From NCBI GenBank assembly GCA_951799425.1, contig OX637394.1:42829642-42893641 (forward strand): 64,000 nucleotides of DNA. Reading direction: 5' to 3'. The notes beneath the pieces were generated by a model. That model was not told the origin of the DNA. It saw only the letters and a program-made list of their open reading frames with translations, and did no database searches. Each line of letters begins with the position of its first letter. Position 1 is the first letter of the stretch. Below are positions 33,395 through 43,825 of the stretch, piece by piece. The position numbers and the translations under genes were made by a program. This DNA comes from Ilex aquifolium (taxonomy: Eukaryota > Streptophyta > Magnoliopsida > Aquifoliales > Aquifoliaceae).

Positions 33395-34595
33395 GAGTCC
33401 TAACCTTAGGGTAGATCTGCGCTGTCTTTCTGAGTTATTGATGTAAATGCTGAACACACTTTGTTTTGTTTTTGAATTGTTTAATACAGTCTGATCTGTC
33501 ATTGCTTATTCTGTTCTTCAATGCAGTCTATTCTGTCATTGTCATTGTTATGTTCATTCTTTTGCCTACATTCCCCTAGCCCCCTTGCTTGGAGGAGTAC
33601 CTTAGTTCTCCTTTTCAAGCAAGATTGTCAAACTTGGATGAACAGAAGAGCTGATGACGTGTCTAGTCTGGGGCCATTCAAGGACTTAGGTCTTTCCATA
33701 ATAGTCTTGCCAAGACTAATGGAGAGCCAGAGCATAGTCTTAACTGAAGAGGTTTAGTCCTTGGAGAGCTCATTGTTGTGCTCTGGGTTCCCCTTCCCTT
33801 TTTGTTTCGAGGTTACCTTTAGATCTCTTATTCTGCTGAGTTTGCCAAACAGCTTCACCAAGGATTGCTGAGCTAAGAGAGCTTTTGGGACCTTGAGGTT
33901 TTACTTCTTGAGAACTTGAAGCTAGCCTCACAACTTATGCTGCAGTTAATTGTGCTGGGCTTCTTTTAGCTTGCTGAGTTCTGGAGATGGTTGAGGAATA
34001 TTAGGGGAATGTTGAGGCCATTGGGGAGGGTTTCTCTATCTCGCCCTTTGAAAGCAGGAAGCCTTTCAGAGTTCCTTAGGATGTGAATCTTGTGTGACAC
34101 TGGTAGTCACACTTTTGGTTCCCTCCAGGGAGCATTGGGTAGCGGACTTAGCACTCCTCACGGTGACAAGAGGTTTGCTGGATTTGGAAAAGAGAGTAAG
34201 CAACTTGATACTTGAGTTCTTCCAAAGGTAGATCTGCTGAGGTCGTGTTGCTACATTGAGCTGACCTCAACCCAAAGAAATCTGAGACGAGTTTTTCTCA
34301 GGAAGGGTCGAGCTCAGACTTATTTCCAATTACTTTGATCGCATTGGGGGGTCACCTTGTGCTGATTCATCTTTTTGCATTTATTCAACTGCTTTCCAAA
34401 ACCGTAATTGCCATCATTAATTAGGAAAATAAAAGGACCGCCGACTCTGCTTTCTGTGTGGTTTTTGGTTTCTTAAAAACTCATGATTTTCCTTGAAGCT
34501 TCTAACACTTCTTAGATTTCTTTCTCCTCTGCCGAAAGATTTCAGAGTCTTTTCTTGAATCTTGGAGATTACCTTTTTGCCTCATCGTAGTCCTG
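33395..34595. other. Untranslated sequence between the two antisense genes of B, with an internal C-tract and hairpin
   Basis: No coding region is recognised. It contains TTCCCCTAGCCCCC (33571-33584, a purine tract on the minus strand) and a hairpin at 33585-33622: TTGCTT with AAGCAA, and GAGGAG with CTCCTT around a 10-nt loop. The matching fold in A has GAGAAG and CTTCTT, a paired G-C to A-T change. Short (TCTGTCATTG) repeats at 33496-33545 mark the gene's 3' flank. Confidence 0.55.
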
Positions 34596-35648
34596 ATGGC
34601 TGCCCCTATTTCTTCCCAGTTTAAAGAACGCATTTCCTTTGGAATTGACTGGAAGTGGCATTCTCGCTACTTAACGCCTTCAACGATGAAGCCTTCAGAC
34701 TTGGAAGACATCAAAAAGCGATTCTTTCCTGAGCTTGGTTTGTCCCTATGAGTTCCGACTTCTGACGAGCCTTGTAACTACCTTCATCGAGGGTGCCAGG
34801 GACATGGACCTTCGCCTTCCCATTCATCCTTCCATTGGGCGAGTCCTTGCGTACTATGATTTGTGTCCTTCTCGTCTCTCGCCCCGAGGTTGGGCTGCCA
34901 TGGTCAGTTTTTTCCTCTTCTGGCGTCTATATGGCAATGGTGGATTCCCTACTGTTGCTGAGTTTCTTTATTTTTTTTGAGATCAAAGATGATGAGCTCC
35001 CCTGCTTCAGCTTCTTTCGGTGGAGGCACTTTAACTTACCCCATTTGGTTCTTGACCTTCCTCCACTTCCTGAAAAGTGGTCTCAACGCTTCTTTTTTGC
35101 ATCCGGGGAGTCCTGGAGATCTACCGAGCAGCGCTGCCCTAGGACTAGAATCCCACGCTCCTGGGGGAGCTTCTCTCGTATAGGCATGTTCAGGCAGAGC
35201 TATTTTGACTAAATCCTGTGAAAATCCATTCTGATTATATTTTCGCTATGCAGATGCCCCTGACCTGGATTTGCCGGAGATGATGAACATCGATCAACTG
35301 CTGTTTGTAGACCCCAAGCCTTTTTCGGAGTTGATGACGCCTGAAAACCTTTATTTGCTTGGTGCTGAGGCAACTGCTTGGGAGTTTTCTCTCTTTCCAG
35401 ATTCTCCTTGGACCTCTCCCTCTGATTCTGACGAGGAAGAGGATGCTGGTGCGTCCTCAAAGAAGCGCATGAGGGATGGTTCCTCTTCACCTGATTCTTC
35501 TCTTGCCACTGTTTTGTTTTCCTCAACAGGCGAGAAGTTTCTCAAATTGCTCTCTGAGACTGAAAAAGAAAGGGACGAGCTGAAAGATGAGAACGCCCGC
35601 CTAAAGGGAGAGGTTACTGAGCTGAAGCAGCAACTTAAAAAGAACTAG
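34596..35648 (+). pseudogene. Second, divergent antisense gene of element B
   Basis: The ATG at 34596 begins MAAPISSQFKERISFG. A frameshift near 34735 leads into 'LRLPIHPSIGRVLAYYDLCP' and 'LSPRGWAAMVSFFLFWRLYG', clearly related to the core of antisense gene 1 but far diverged. A second shift in a T run near 34970 leads to 'HFNLPHLVLDLPPLPEKW'. After an acceptor at about 35252 (TATGCAG) the last exon has 'PEMMNIDQLLFVDPKPFSEL', an acidic patch, and a C-terminal coiled coil ('ERDELKDENARLKGEV') to the stop at 35646. Elements A and C have no counterpart in what is preserved. Function unknown. Confidence 0.7.
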
Positions 35649-35817
35649 GAGCTCCTCTTTCTTGTACTCCTTTTTGTTCAAAGAAATGCTAGACTTTTGT
35701 GTAACTTTTGCATATTTTTTTTTTTGAATGCTTGTGACTATGAATCCTGATTTTGACAAGGTTCCATTTTTTGTGTATCCGTGGGTTGAAGTTCTTTACG
35801 TTTTATGATCTGCAGAG

Positions 35818-36206
35818 CTCATCGTTTATCTATGAGCTGAGGAGCTCATCTTGAGTTGTCGAGCTCTTTTTAATTTTATGAGCTGAAGAGCTCATCTTAT
35901 ATCTTATGAGCTGAAGAGCTCATCTTGCATTTTATGAGCTAAAAAGCTCATCTTATATCTTTATGGGCTGAAAAGCTCATCTTGCACTTTATAAGCTGAA
36001 GGGCTTATCTTATATTTTATGAGCTGAAGAGCTCATCTTATATCTTATGAGCTGAAGAGCTCATCTTGCATTTTATGAGCTAAGGAGCTCATCTTATATC
36101 TTTATGAGCTGAATAGCTCATCTTGCACTTTATAAGCTGAATCGTTTATCTTATTTTTTATGAGCTGAAGAGCTCATCTTATATTTTATGAGCTGAAGAG
36201 CTCATC
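35818..36206. repeat. Tandem array of ATGAGCT-GAAG-AGCTCAT hairpin units, element B
   Basis: About 13 units of roughly 28-31 bp. Each has an 18-bp inverted repeat with a GAAG-type loop. Some units change both sides of the stem (ATAAGC with GCTTAT at about 35991-36008). A five-unit block is itself repeated, alternating the spacers TTATATC and TTGCATTT. It lies between convergent genes. Confidence 0.9.
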
Positions 36207-36295
36207 GTTTGTTTTTTAGCTACTTTTGGAAGCCATGCAAGGATGAATCAAGAATTTTCTATTTTTATTGAGAATAATTTAATTACAAAGAAAAC

Positions 36296-37528
36296 TTACT
36301 GAAAGAACTTCTTAAGATGCTTGGCATTCCAAGAATGAGATAGGATCTTTCCTTATTCTGTTTGTAACTCATAGTTCCCAGGCCTAATTATTCTTGAAAC
36401 GATGTAGGGGCCTTCCCAATTTGGCCCCAATTTCCGGTGTGTGGGGTCCCTTCTTGCAAGCAAAAGCCTTCTAAGCACCAGATCTCCTGCCTTGAAGCTT
36501 CTGTGTCTGACCTTCTTGTCATAGTACCTTGCAGTCTTTCTCTGATAACTCTGGACGTGTTGCAAAGCTCTTTCCCTCTTCTCATCTAGGAGATCAAGAT
36601 TCAGCAGGAGGGATTCATTGTTGTGCTCAGACTCCGCCAACTCAGTTTTGGGGGATGGGAATCCTATCTCCATAGGTGATACTGCTTCGGTTCCGAAAGC
36701 CAAGACGAACGATGTTTCTTGAGTTGCTGTCCTGGGGGTTGTTCTGTACGCCCACAACATCTCTGGAATATATTCAACCCATTTTCCCTTCAAGGACTCG
36801 AGCTTGGTCTTCAAGGCTACTTTAATTGTTCTGATTGTCACCTCTGGTTGTCCATTTGACTGTGGATGGGCTGGGGCCGAGAAATAATTCTTTATCCCAA
36901 GCTCCGCACGAAACTTCTTGAACTTAGGGTTGTCAAACTATTTTCCATTGTCAGAAACAATTGCTCTAGGTACCCCAAATCAACAAACTATAGACTTCCA
37001 AGTGAAATTCTGAATCTTCTGCTCTGTGAATGTTGCCAGGGGTTCCACCTCTGCCCATTTAGTGAAATAATCCACCCCAATGATGGCGAATTTACACTGC
37101 CCTACGCTGGTGGGAAGAGGGCCAAAAATGTCCAATCCCCATTGTTGGAAGGGCCAAGGGCTTACCACCGATGTTAGGAGCTCTGGTGGACTATGAGAGA
37201 TGTTGTCATGCATCTGACATACCTTACACCTTCTAATCAGATCGATGACATCCTTTAGCATAGTGGGCCAATAATATCCCTGCCTCAAGGCTTTTCCTGC
37301 CCGTGCTCGAGCTCCAATATGATTACCATAAATTCCTTCATGGATCTCCCTAAGTATGCAATTAGCATCCTCCTCTCCAACACATTTAAGGAGAGGCATC
37401 GAGAATCCTCGCTTATATAAGTTTCCCTGTAAAGTGGAGAATCTGGCTGACTTTACTCTTATCTTTGCGGCCTCCTTAGGGTCTGCTGGCAAGGCTCCGT
37501 TCTGAAGGTATTCCTTAATGGAGTCCAT
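36296..37528 (-). pseudogene. Integrase, element B
   Basis: Zinc domain 'HEGIYGNHIGARARAGKAL' ... 'CKVCQMH', then 'GLDIFGPLP', 'VDYFTKWAEVEPL' and, near 36950, the second-Asp region 'VSDNGK'. The C-terminal part starts at 36841 and ends 'HLKKFFQ' at TAA 36296. A TAA at 36353 (Glu or Lys codon in A) and frame damage between 36841 and 36980 break it. The Trp at the site of A's TAG is present here ('FTWKSIV'). Confidence 0.88.
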
Positions 37529-39598
37529 CTAGGTTGGTGAGGAAAGAACTGGGAACACTTTTTCTTTCTCAACTCCTACTGATGGCTCCACCAAATGCTC
37601 TACTGGTATCAATCTATCCAAGTTCTCTTGTGAAGCAGTTGCTAGTCTCACCAGCGCGTCTGCTTGAGAATTCTCTGATCTAGGGACATGTATAATCTTG
37701 AATTGTACAAACTTCCTGATCAGCTCTTGTACCTTTCTGAGGTAAATGATCATTTTCTCGCCCTTGGCCTCATAAGACCCCTCTATCTGCTTTACCACGA
37801 GCTGGGAGTCACTGCAGATCTCCAGCTGTTCTGCCTCCATTGAGTGAGCAAGATTGAGCCTTGCTATAACAGCCTCATACTTCGCCTCATTGTTTGAGGC
37901 CTTAAACCCAAACCTAAGTGCATATTCAACATCTATTTCGTCAGGTGAAGTCAAAATTAAGCCAGCGTCGCTACCTTGGGCGTTGGCAGCTCCATCTACT
38001 GAAAGTTTTCACGTAGGGAGGTCAGGTACCAGCTGCATGGCCCCCATGGGTGTTCCTGTTGTGAATTCTGTGATGAAATCTGCCAGTATTTGTCCTTTGA
38101 TGGTTGTTCTTGGCTTGTATCTGATATCGAACTCACTGAGCTCGATGGCCCATTTAACCAGCCTTCCCGAAGTCTCCGGTTTACGTAATATTTGTTTCAT
38201 CGGCTGATCTGTAGGGATCTCGATGGTATGAGATTGGAAATACGGCCTAAGCCTCCTGGCAGTCGTAACTAAGGCTAAAACCAGTTTCTCCATCTTTGGA
38301 TATCTCTCCTCTGCCCCCCTCAGAGCTCTGCTACAGTAATAAACTGGTTGCTGAGCTCTGTCTTGCTCCCTCATTAACGCTGCACTTGTTGAGACATCTG
38401 AGACGACTAAGTATAGAGTAAGGACCTCGCCTTCCAACGGACTTACCAGAATGGGTGGGGAGCTCAGGTAACCTTTCAACGCCTTGAACGCTTCCTCACA
38501 CTGGGCATCCCAGAGGAAGGCCCTCTTCAGGACTTGAAAGAAGGGTTGACACTTGTCACTTAATCTGGACACAAAACGACTTAGGGCATCTATTCTTCCT
38601 GTCAGACGTTGTACCTCCCTTGTGTTGGATGGCGGTTGCATATCCAGAATTGCCTTTACTTTTTCTGGGTTAGCCTCTATCCCTCTGCTGTTAACTATGA
38701 AACCCAGAAATTTCCCAGCGGAAACTCCAAAGGCACACTTGGCGGGATTGAGCTTCATTTTGTATTCCTTCAGGACCTGAAAAGATTCTGCCAAGTGCTT
38801 GATGTGGAGCTTTGCTTTCAGTGATTTGACCAACATATCATAAATGTAGACCTCCATGGTCGTCCCAATCTGCTTTTGGAACATTTTATTGACCAGGCGT
38901 TGATAAGTGGCTCCGACATTCTTTAATCCGAAGGGCATAACCTAGTAACAGTATGTCCCTTGCTCGGTTATGAAGGAGGTTTTCTCCTGGTCGTCAAGAT
39001 CCATCCTAATCTGATTATACCCAGAGAAGGCGTCCATGAAGCTGAGGAGCTCGTGTCCAGCAGTAGCATCCACAATCAGATCTATCCGAGGTAAGGGGAA
39101 GCTGTCCTTAGGGCAAACCCGATTAAGGTCAGTAAAGTCAATGCATAGGCGCCACTTGCCGTTGGTCTTCTTAACGAGGACGACGTTGGCTAGCCACACT
39201 GGGTAATCCACCTCCCTAATGGCTCTAGCATGGAGAAGTTTGCTGACCTCTTCATTGATGGCTTTCTGACGTTCTGGGGCGAAACTCCTCCTTTTTTGTT
39301 TGATGGGCTTGCAGGTAGGATTCACGCTGAGCTTATGTGTGATGACTGAGGATTCGATACCTTCCATATCTTCTTGTTTCCAGGCGAATACTTTCATATT
39401 TTTCCTCAGAAATTGGATGAGGAGGTCTTTAATCTCTCTGCTCAGCCTGGACCCTACGTAAACGAGATGTTCTGGCTCTGCGTCGAGCTGTATAGGCTCC
39501 AGTTCTTCCGATGGGATTGGTCTTATTTCCAGCTCATCCCTCATATCAAGTTCATCCAGTTGGATGTTCTCAACCTCTTTCCTCTTCACAGATGCCAT
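37529..39598 (-). pseudogene. Reverse transcriptase and two RNase H domains, element B
   Basis: 'INEEVSKLLHARAIREVDYP', 'LCIDFTDLNRVCPKD' and 'FSGYNQIRMDLDDQEK', then a TAG at 38942 and 'MPFGLKNVGATYQRLV'. The catalytic box is YIYD instead of YIDD (about 38836-38847), so an essential metal-binding Asp is lost. The first RNase H is complete, ending 'GQILADFITEF'. A TGA at 38009-38011 replaces the Trp before the second RNase H ('KLSVDGAANAQGS'), which is open from 37954. Confidence 0.9.
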
Positions 39599-40204
39599 GT
39601 AGCACTCCCTTGCTATACGCTGGTCTCCTCAGACCACTCCGACTCCATTCTCTGTTGGAAATTTGACAACCAGGTGGTAGGCGGATGGGATGACCCTCAT
39701 AGAATTGAGGGAAGGTCTTCTAAGCAGAATATTGTACGCAGAAGGTGCGTTAACAACTAGGAACTTTACGGTTGTAGTGGCTTGGCAAGGCGGGTCACCT
39801 AGGGTGAGCACAAGCTGAATTGACCCTAAGGGTAACACCCTTTCTCCTGAGAAACCCAGCAAGTGGGCACTCACAGGCTCGAGTTTTTCTCTTCCTATGT
39901 CCATCTTGTCGAATGCAGACGCAAAAATGATGTCTGCTGAACTGCCGTTATCAATTAGGACTCGATGAACAGTTCTGTTGGCTACCACAACTCTTACCAC
40001 CAGAGGATCATCATGGGGGTACTGACACCCTTCCAAATATGAGTCTAAAAAAGTGATAGCTGTGTCTAAGCGCGGTGCTTTGGACACAGTATGCACTTCG
40101 AGAGCTTCTTCGGCTCTGATCCTTCGGAGGTGAGCCTTTCTGGCTGAGCTGGATTCTCCTCCTCCTACAAACCCTCCAGATATTACTCTGATCTCTCCCA
40201 GAGG
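39599..40204 (-). pseudogene. Protease, element B
   Basis: Active site VLIDNGSSADIIF (about 39940-39975). The late motif has changed from LLGRPSLN to 'LLRRPSLNSM', removing a conserved Gly. The frame from 40096 to 39629 is open; stops flank it on both sides, so it is separated from gag and RT. Confidence 0.85.
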
Positions 40205-41737
40205 TTACTGATGTGGCGCAGGTGCTGGCTGTTGAGGTGGCGGTGGTGGAAGAGCTCGATTTTGATTATCATGTGCCACAAAGCGACGCAACTGCCCTCG
40301 TTGGATTAAAAACTCGATCTCCTTCTTTAGCTGAATGCAATCATCAGTCTGGTGACCATGATCTCTGTGGTAGTCACAATATTTTGTGGGGTTTCTCTTT
40401 GCTGTATCTGCTTTCATCCGAGGTGGCCACCTTAGGAACTTCTCGTTCTGGACCTCATACAGGACTTGGGACACTGTGGCGGTGAACGGGGTGAATTGCC
40501 GAGGTGCGTACCTAGGCTGTAGTTTGGGTTGCGGAGGGCCTAAGTAGTCTCTAACATTTTCTCTTCTCTTTGGGGAGCGATCTCTGTTTCTTCGTGGATT
40601 TCTTTCTCGTTCACTCTCTTTCCTGGGACTTCGGTCCCTCTTCTTCTCTTCCTTTCCTTTCTCCTTTCGTGATGATGCACTCCCCACCTTGGAGAGGAAC
40701 GCTTCCTCATCATTTATATATTTTTCTGTTTTGGCCAACACCTCAGCCATGCTTGCTTGGGGATTCTTTGATATAGAGAACATCAAGTCCTTTGACTGCA
40801 CTCCTAGTCCTGCAATGAAAGCAGTGATGGTAAATTTTTCGTCTGGGACATCTACCTTCAGGGATTCTGAATTGAATCTCTGTACATAAGATTGCAGGTT
40901 TTCATCAAGTCTTTGCTTCACATTCAATAAATGATAGTTCGGCTTCCTGTAGATCCGAGCTCATATGAAGTAAGATATGAAAGAAATGGAGAGTTATTTG
41001 AAGGAAGAGATCGAGGCTGGGGGGAGCCTATTGAACCATACTAAGGCTGACCCCTTCAGAGTAATGGCAAAATCCATACACCGCACTGGATCCTGGTATC
41101 CATGTAGCTCCATCTGGTTTTTATAGGTGTTGAGGTGGTCCACAGGATCCTTTGTCCCATCGAAAGCCTCTATCTGGGGCATTCTAAACTTTGGAGGGAG
41201 AGAGAAATGTAACACCCCAGTAGTGAATGGGGACTCCGTTTGTTGCACCAAGACATCCATCGTTACTGGAGCCTTAACCCTCACTGCCTCCTTCATGTGG
41301 CTGAGCTCTTGCTGGATATCCTTGAAGCGCTGTTCCCAATATTGCTCCATTCTTTCCTCCTGGAAAGGGAGAAAATCATTTTTCTCAACCCCTTCGTTTT
41401 GGCTCTGCACCTCTTCATTGTCACAATTCCTAGGTGGCAGATGGGGTGCCTGACTGTTCTCCCCTCCTTCATTTGCTTCTCTGAGGGGATCGAGGTGTTG
41501 TTGTTCTCTGCGGGGGAAATCATTTTGGCCTTGATGGGCTGGTTGTGTTTGCTGAGGACCTCGCAAGAGCTCTTCATTTTGTTGAAGTAAACGCTGGTTG
41601 ACTAGACGAAGGGCGTCTAGTTCATTGTTGGTAGGGGGATCCACCGTAGGAAGATTATCTCTGGTGGTGGGCACGAAATCATGAAGGTTTTCTGGTTGTC
41701 TCATCTGGTTTCTGCTCATATTGCGTGTAGAGACCAT
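40205..41737 (-). pseudogene. gag of element B
   Basis: The ATG is at 41735-41737. Coiled coil 'LRLVNQRLLQQNEELLRG', gag core with 'QIEAFDGTKDPVDHLNTYKN', a TAA at 40994, and another stop before 40927. The second half is open to 40205, with an RDRSPRK-type Arg/Ser segment (about 40550-40640), the CX2H..H..C motif CDYHRDHGHQTDDC, and a Pro-rich end. Only two breaks; the best gag in the window. Confidence 0.9.
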
Positions 41738-41777
41738 CAATTACTGAAGAATCAGTATACTTGTAACAGGAACAGTC

Positions 41778-41799
41778 GTTCCCATAGACGGCGCCAAAC
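41778..41799 (-). promoter_or_regulatory. Primer binding site of element B
   Basis: Minus strand TTTGGCGCCGTCTATGGGAA, two bases after the 5' LTR. Confidence 0.8.
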
Positions 41800-42384
41800 T
41801 GATGGTGTAATTTCACGTGAATGAGCAATGAGTTCGATATAAATGGTTTGGAATAGGTCTGAGCTACCAGGCTCGTGGATGGGTAGGTGAATATTCTAGT
41901 TATATGAATTGTGGTGTGTGAAAGATAGTGGAAGTATAGTGGTTCACCGGCTGATGAGCTCGGCTAGTCCACTCTACAATGGAGGCTCTTGCTCCTGGGA
42001 GGTATATTTATTCGATAAAATGTTTACAGATTGCTCTTGGATGTCTCTCCCCTCTCCTCTTTTGGTTGGGGCTATATATAGTACTTGTAATGTCATTCCT
42101 AACTCTAGAAGATCTCTGCCGCGATCGTTGCCCTTCATCCATGAGATTTTCCTTAAATCTGGGAGAGGATCTTGGTCAATTGAGTGTTTTATGTCTGGAA
42201 TGCTGCTTGGCTTATTGCTTTGGGGATGCCAACTGTCTTCCAGCTACTTCCTTATCATTTCGGCTATTATTTCGCTTGGGAGGTGCTCGGGTTCTGGTCT
42301 TCTGAGCTCTGGAGCTCCTAATTGACCTCCTGATCTGATCTCCTGAGCTGAGCTCATACTTAGGACTAATTTTTGGTATCATCA
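41800..42384 (-). mobile_element. 5' LTR of element B, with TATA box
   Basis: 585 bp. On the minus strand TATATATAG (about 42071-42079) is the likely TATA box. The other LTR has TTTATATAG there. Confidence 0.95.
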
Positions 42385-42528
42385 AATACTATCCAACGTT
42401 TATATTGTATATTGTCAAACACTAGATAAAATTACGTATTATTCTAATACCCTATTTAATATTATATTTAATCTATCTGTATTACTTTATCCAATTCATC
42501 TATTTTTAATATAACAAGCGAACCAGCC
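42385..42528. mobile_element. MITE-like insertion, right part
   Basis: Continues 29078-29388 after element B. It ends CAAGCGAACCAGCC, followed by CTA. No coding capacity. Confidence 0.4.
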
Positions 42529-42930
42529 CTATATTTGACTTAAGATTTCTTCCCAATTCACGTGTTAATAGGACCCACAATTCAACTTGCGAAGACTTGC
42601 TACTACACATCTCCCCCAATTCACACGCTAGTGGGACCCACAATTTAAAAGCTACAAAGACTTGCTAATGTACATCCGTGTCAACTTTGTTGGAAGACTT
42701 CCACGCACTGTTGGAAGAGTTTTTTTTGTATCAAATAATTCACAACGCCACTTAAAGTGACGTTTTTTAAAAACACGTCATTTAAAGTGATTTTTTATCC
42801 ATTTTTTTTAGTTGTTTAAACATATCATTTGAAATGACGTTTTTGTGTTAAAGACGTTATTTATAATGATATTTTTTAAAAAAAAAATGAGTTTTGAAAA
42901 TAAATTTAAAAATAATTAAGTTTAAAAATG
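42529..42930. repeat. Second copy of the receptor-kinase upstream segment
   Basis: It resembles 49780-50110 in direct orientation, including the 'GAAGACTTCCACGCACTGTTG' region and the following words ACGTCATTTAAAGTGAT and TTTATAATGAT. It also resembles 15560-16281. Confidence 0.75.
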
Positions 42931-43825
42931 TAGGATTTTTTGTGCTAAATATAAAAAGCCCATTTACCCCCCTTTTTCATCACTTTTCCTCCTCATCTCT
43001 CTCTCTCTCTTCTTTCTCTCTCTCTAAAATCGGAGCTTCTCATCTCTCTCTCTGTGAAACCAGAGCTTCTCATCTCTCTCTCTCTCTCTCTGTGAAATCG
43101 ACGTGTTCCACGAAGACGAAGGCAGAACCAAAGCTGATGGGTTTCCTCATCTCATCTCAGAACCGAACCCCTATGTGATGGGTTTCCTCATCTCAGATCT
43201 CTCTCTCAAGCTCAGTCGGTGGTTAGGTGTTGAGATTTTAGGAGTGCTGGTGGTTGGTTAGGTGGTTGTGGTGGGTTTTCGAGCATTGGGGAGTGAGTTT
43301 TCGGCGGTGATTGTGGTGGGTTTTCTAGGGTTGGGGGGTGAGTTTTTAATGGTGTTGGTGGTGAATTTTTGGTAATTTTGGTGGTGTATTTTTAGGGATT
43401 TTGGTGATGGGTTTCAAGGGGTGTTGGTGGTGGCTAAACAGGGGTGCTGGTGGTGGGGTTGGTGGCTGCTAAACAGGGGTGCTGGTGGTCGATTTTCTGT
43501 GATTTTGGTGATAGTGGGTTTCCGGTGGTTTGGTGGTGGCGATGGTGGCTGGGTGAAGTGGGTTTTCATTGATTTTTGGGTATTGATTTGGGTGGAGATG
43601 CATTTGTGATTAAAAAATTAATCAAAATAACCACAATGAATTATGAAAATACTATTATAATACCAAACATATTTTTTATTTTTGTTTTCATAATTTTTTA
43701 AATATAAATGACTACCAAACATGTTTTATATTTTTAATTTTTATCACAAAAAAAAACGAAACTTTGTTATGTTTTTTTCTATTAAAAAAACATAAAAACG
43801 AAAACATTACCAAACGCACCCTTAA
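42931..43825. repeat. CT microsatellite and GGT-rich low-complexity segment, ending in a TIR-like sequence
   Basis: (CT)n tracts at 42992-43093, then 43200-43600 rich in GGTGGTGGTT words with a doubled 'CTAAACAGGGGTGCTGGTGG' stretch. The end reads CATTACCAAACGCACCCTTA (about 43806-43825), which inverted is the GGGTGCGTTTGGTAATG type of end seen in plant DNA transposons. I could not find the partner end. Confidence 0.5.

Larger units (their letters stand above)
29389..42384 (-). mobile_element. Tat-type Ty3/gypsy element B, complete, TSD AATAC
   Basis: A 13.0-kb element with two 585-bp LTRs and AATAC at 29384-29388 and 42385-42389. It has the same plan as A, but with a second antisense gene (34596-35648) and its own repeat array. 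The two LTRs differ at roughly a dozen and a half positions by eye. RT has lost a catalytic Asp, and gag and pol carry stops. Confidence 0.95.

Noticed and set aside
35818..36206. Regular repeats with spacers, like a CRISPR array
   Set aside because: Units are imperfect tandem dyads without unique spacers, in a plant retrotransposon.
41979..42305. Open frame in the LTRs of B (also 29568-29894)
   Set aside because: Same reason: LTR sequence, no known protein.
43421..43609. Gly/Val/Trp-rich open frame
   Set aside because: Translation of GGT-rich low-complexity DNA.
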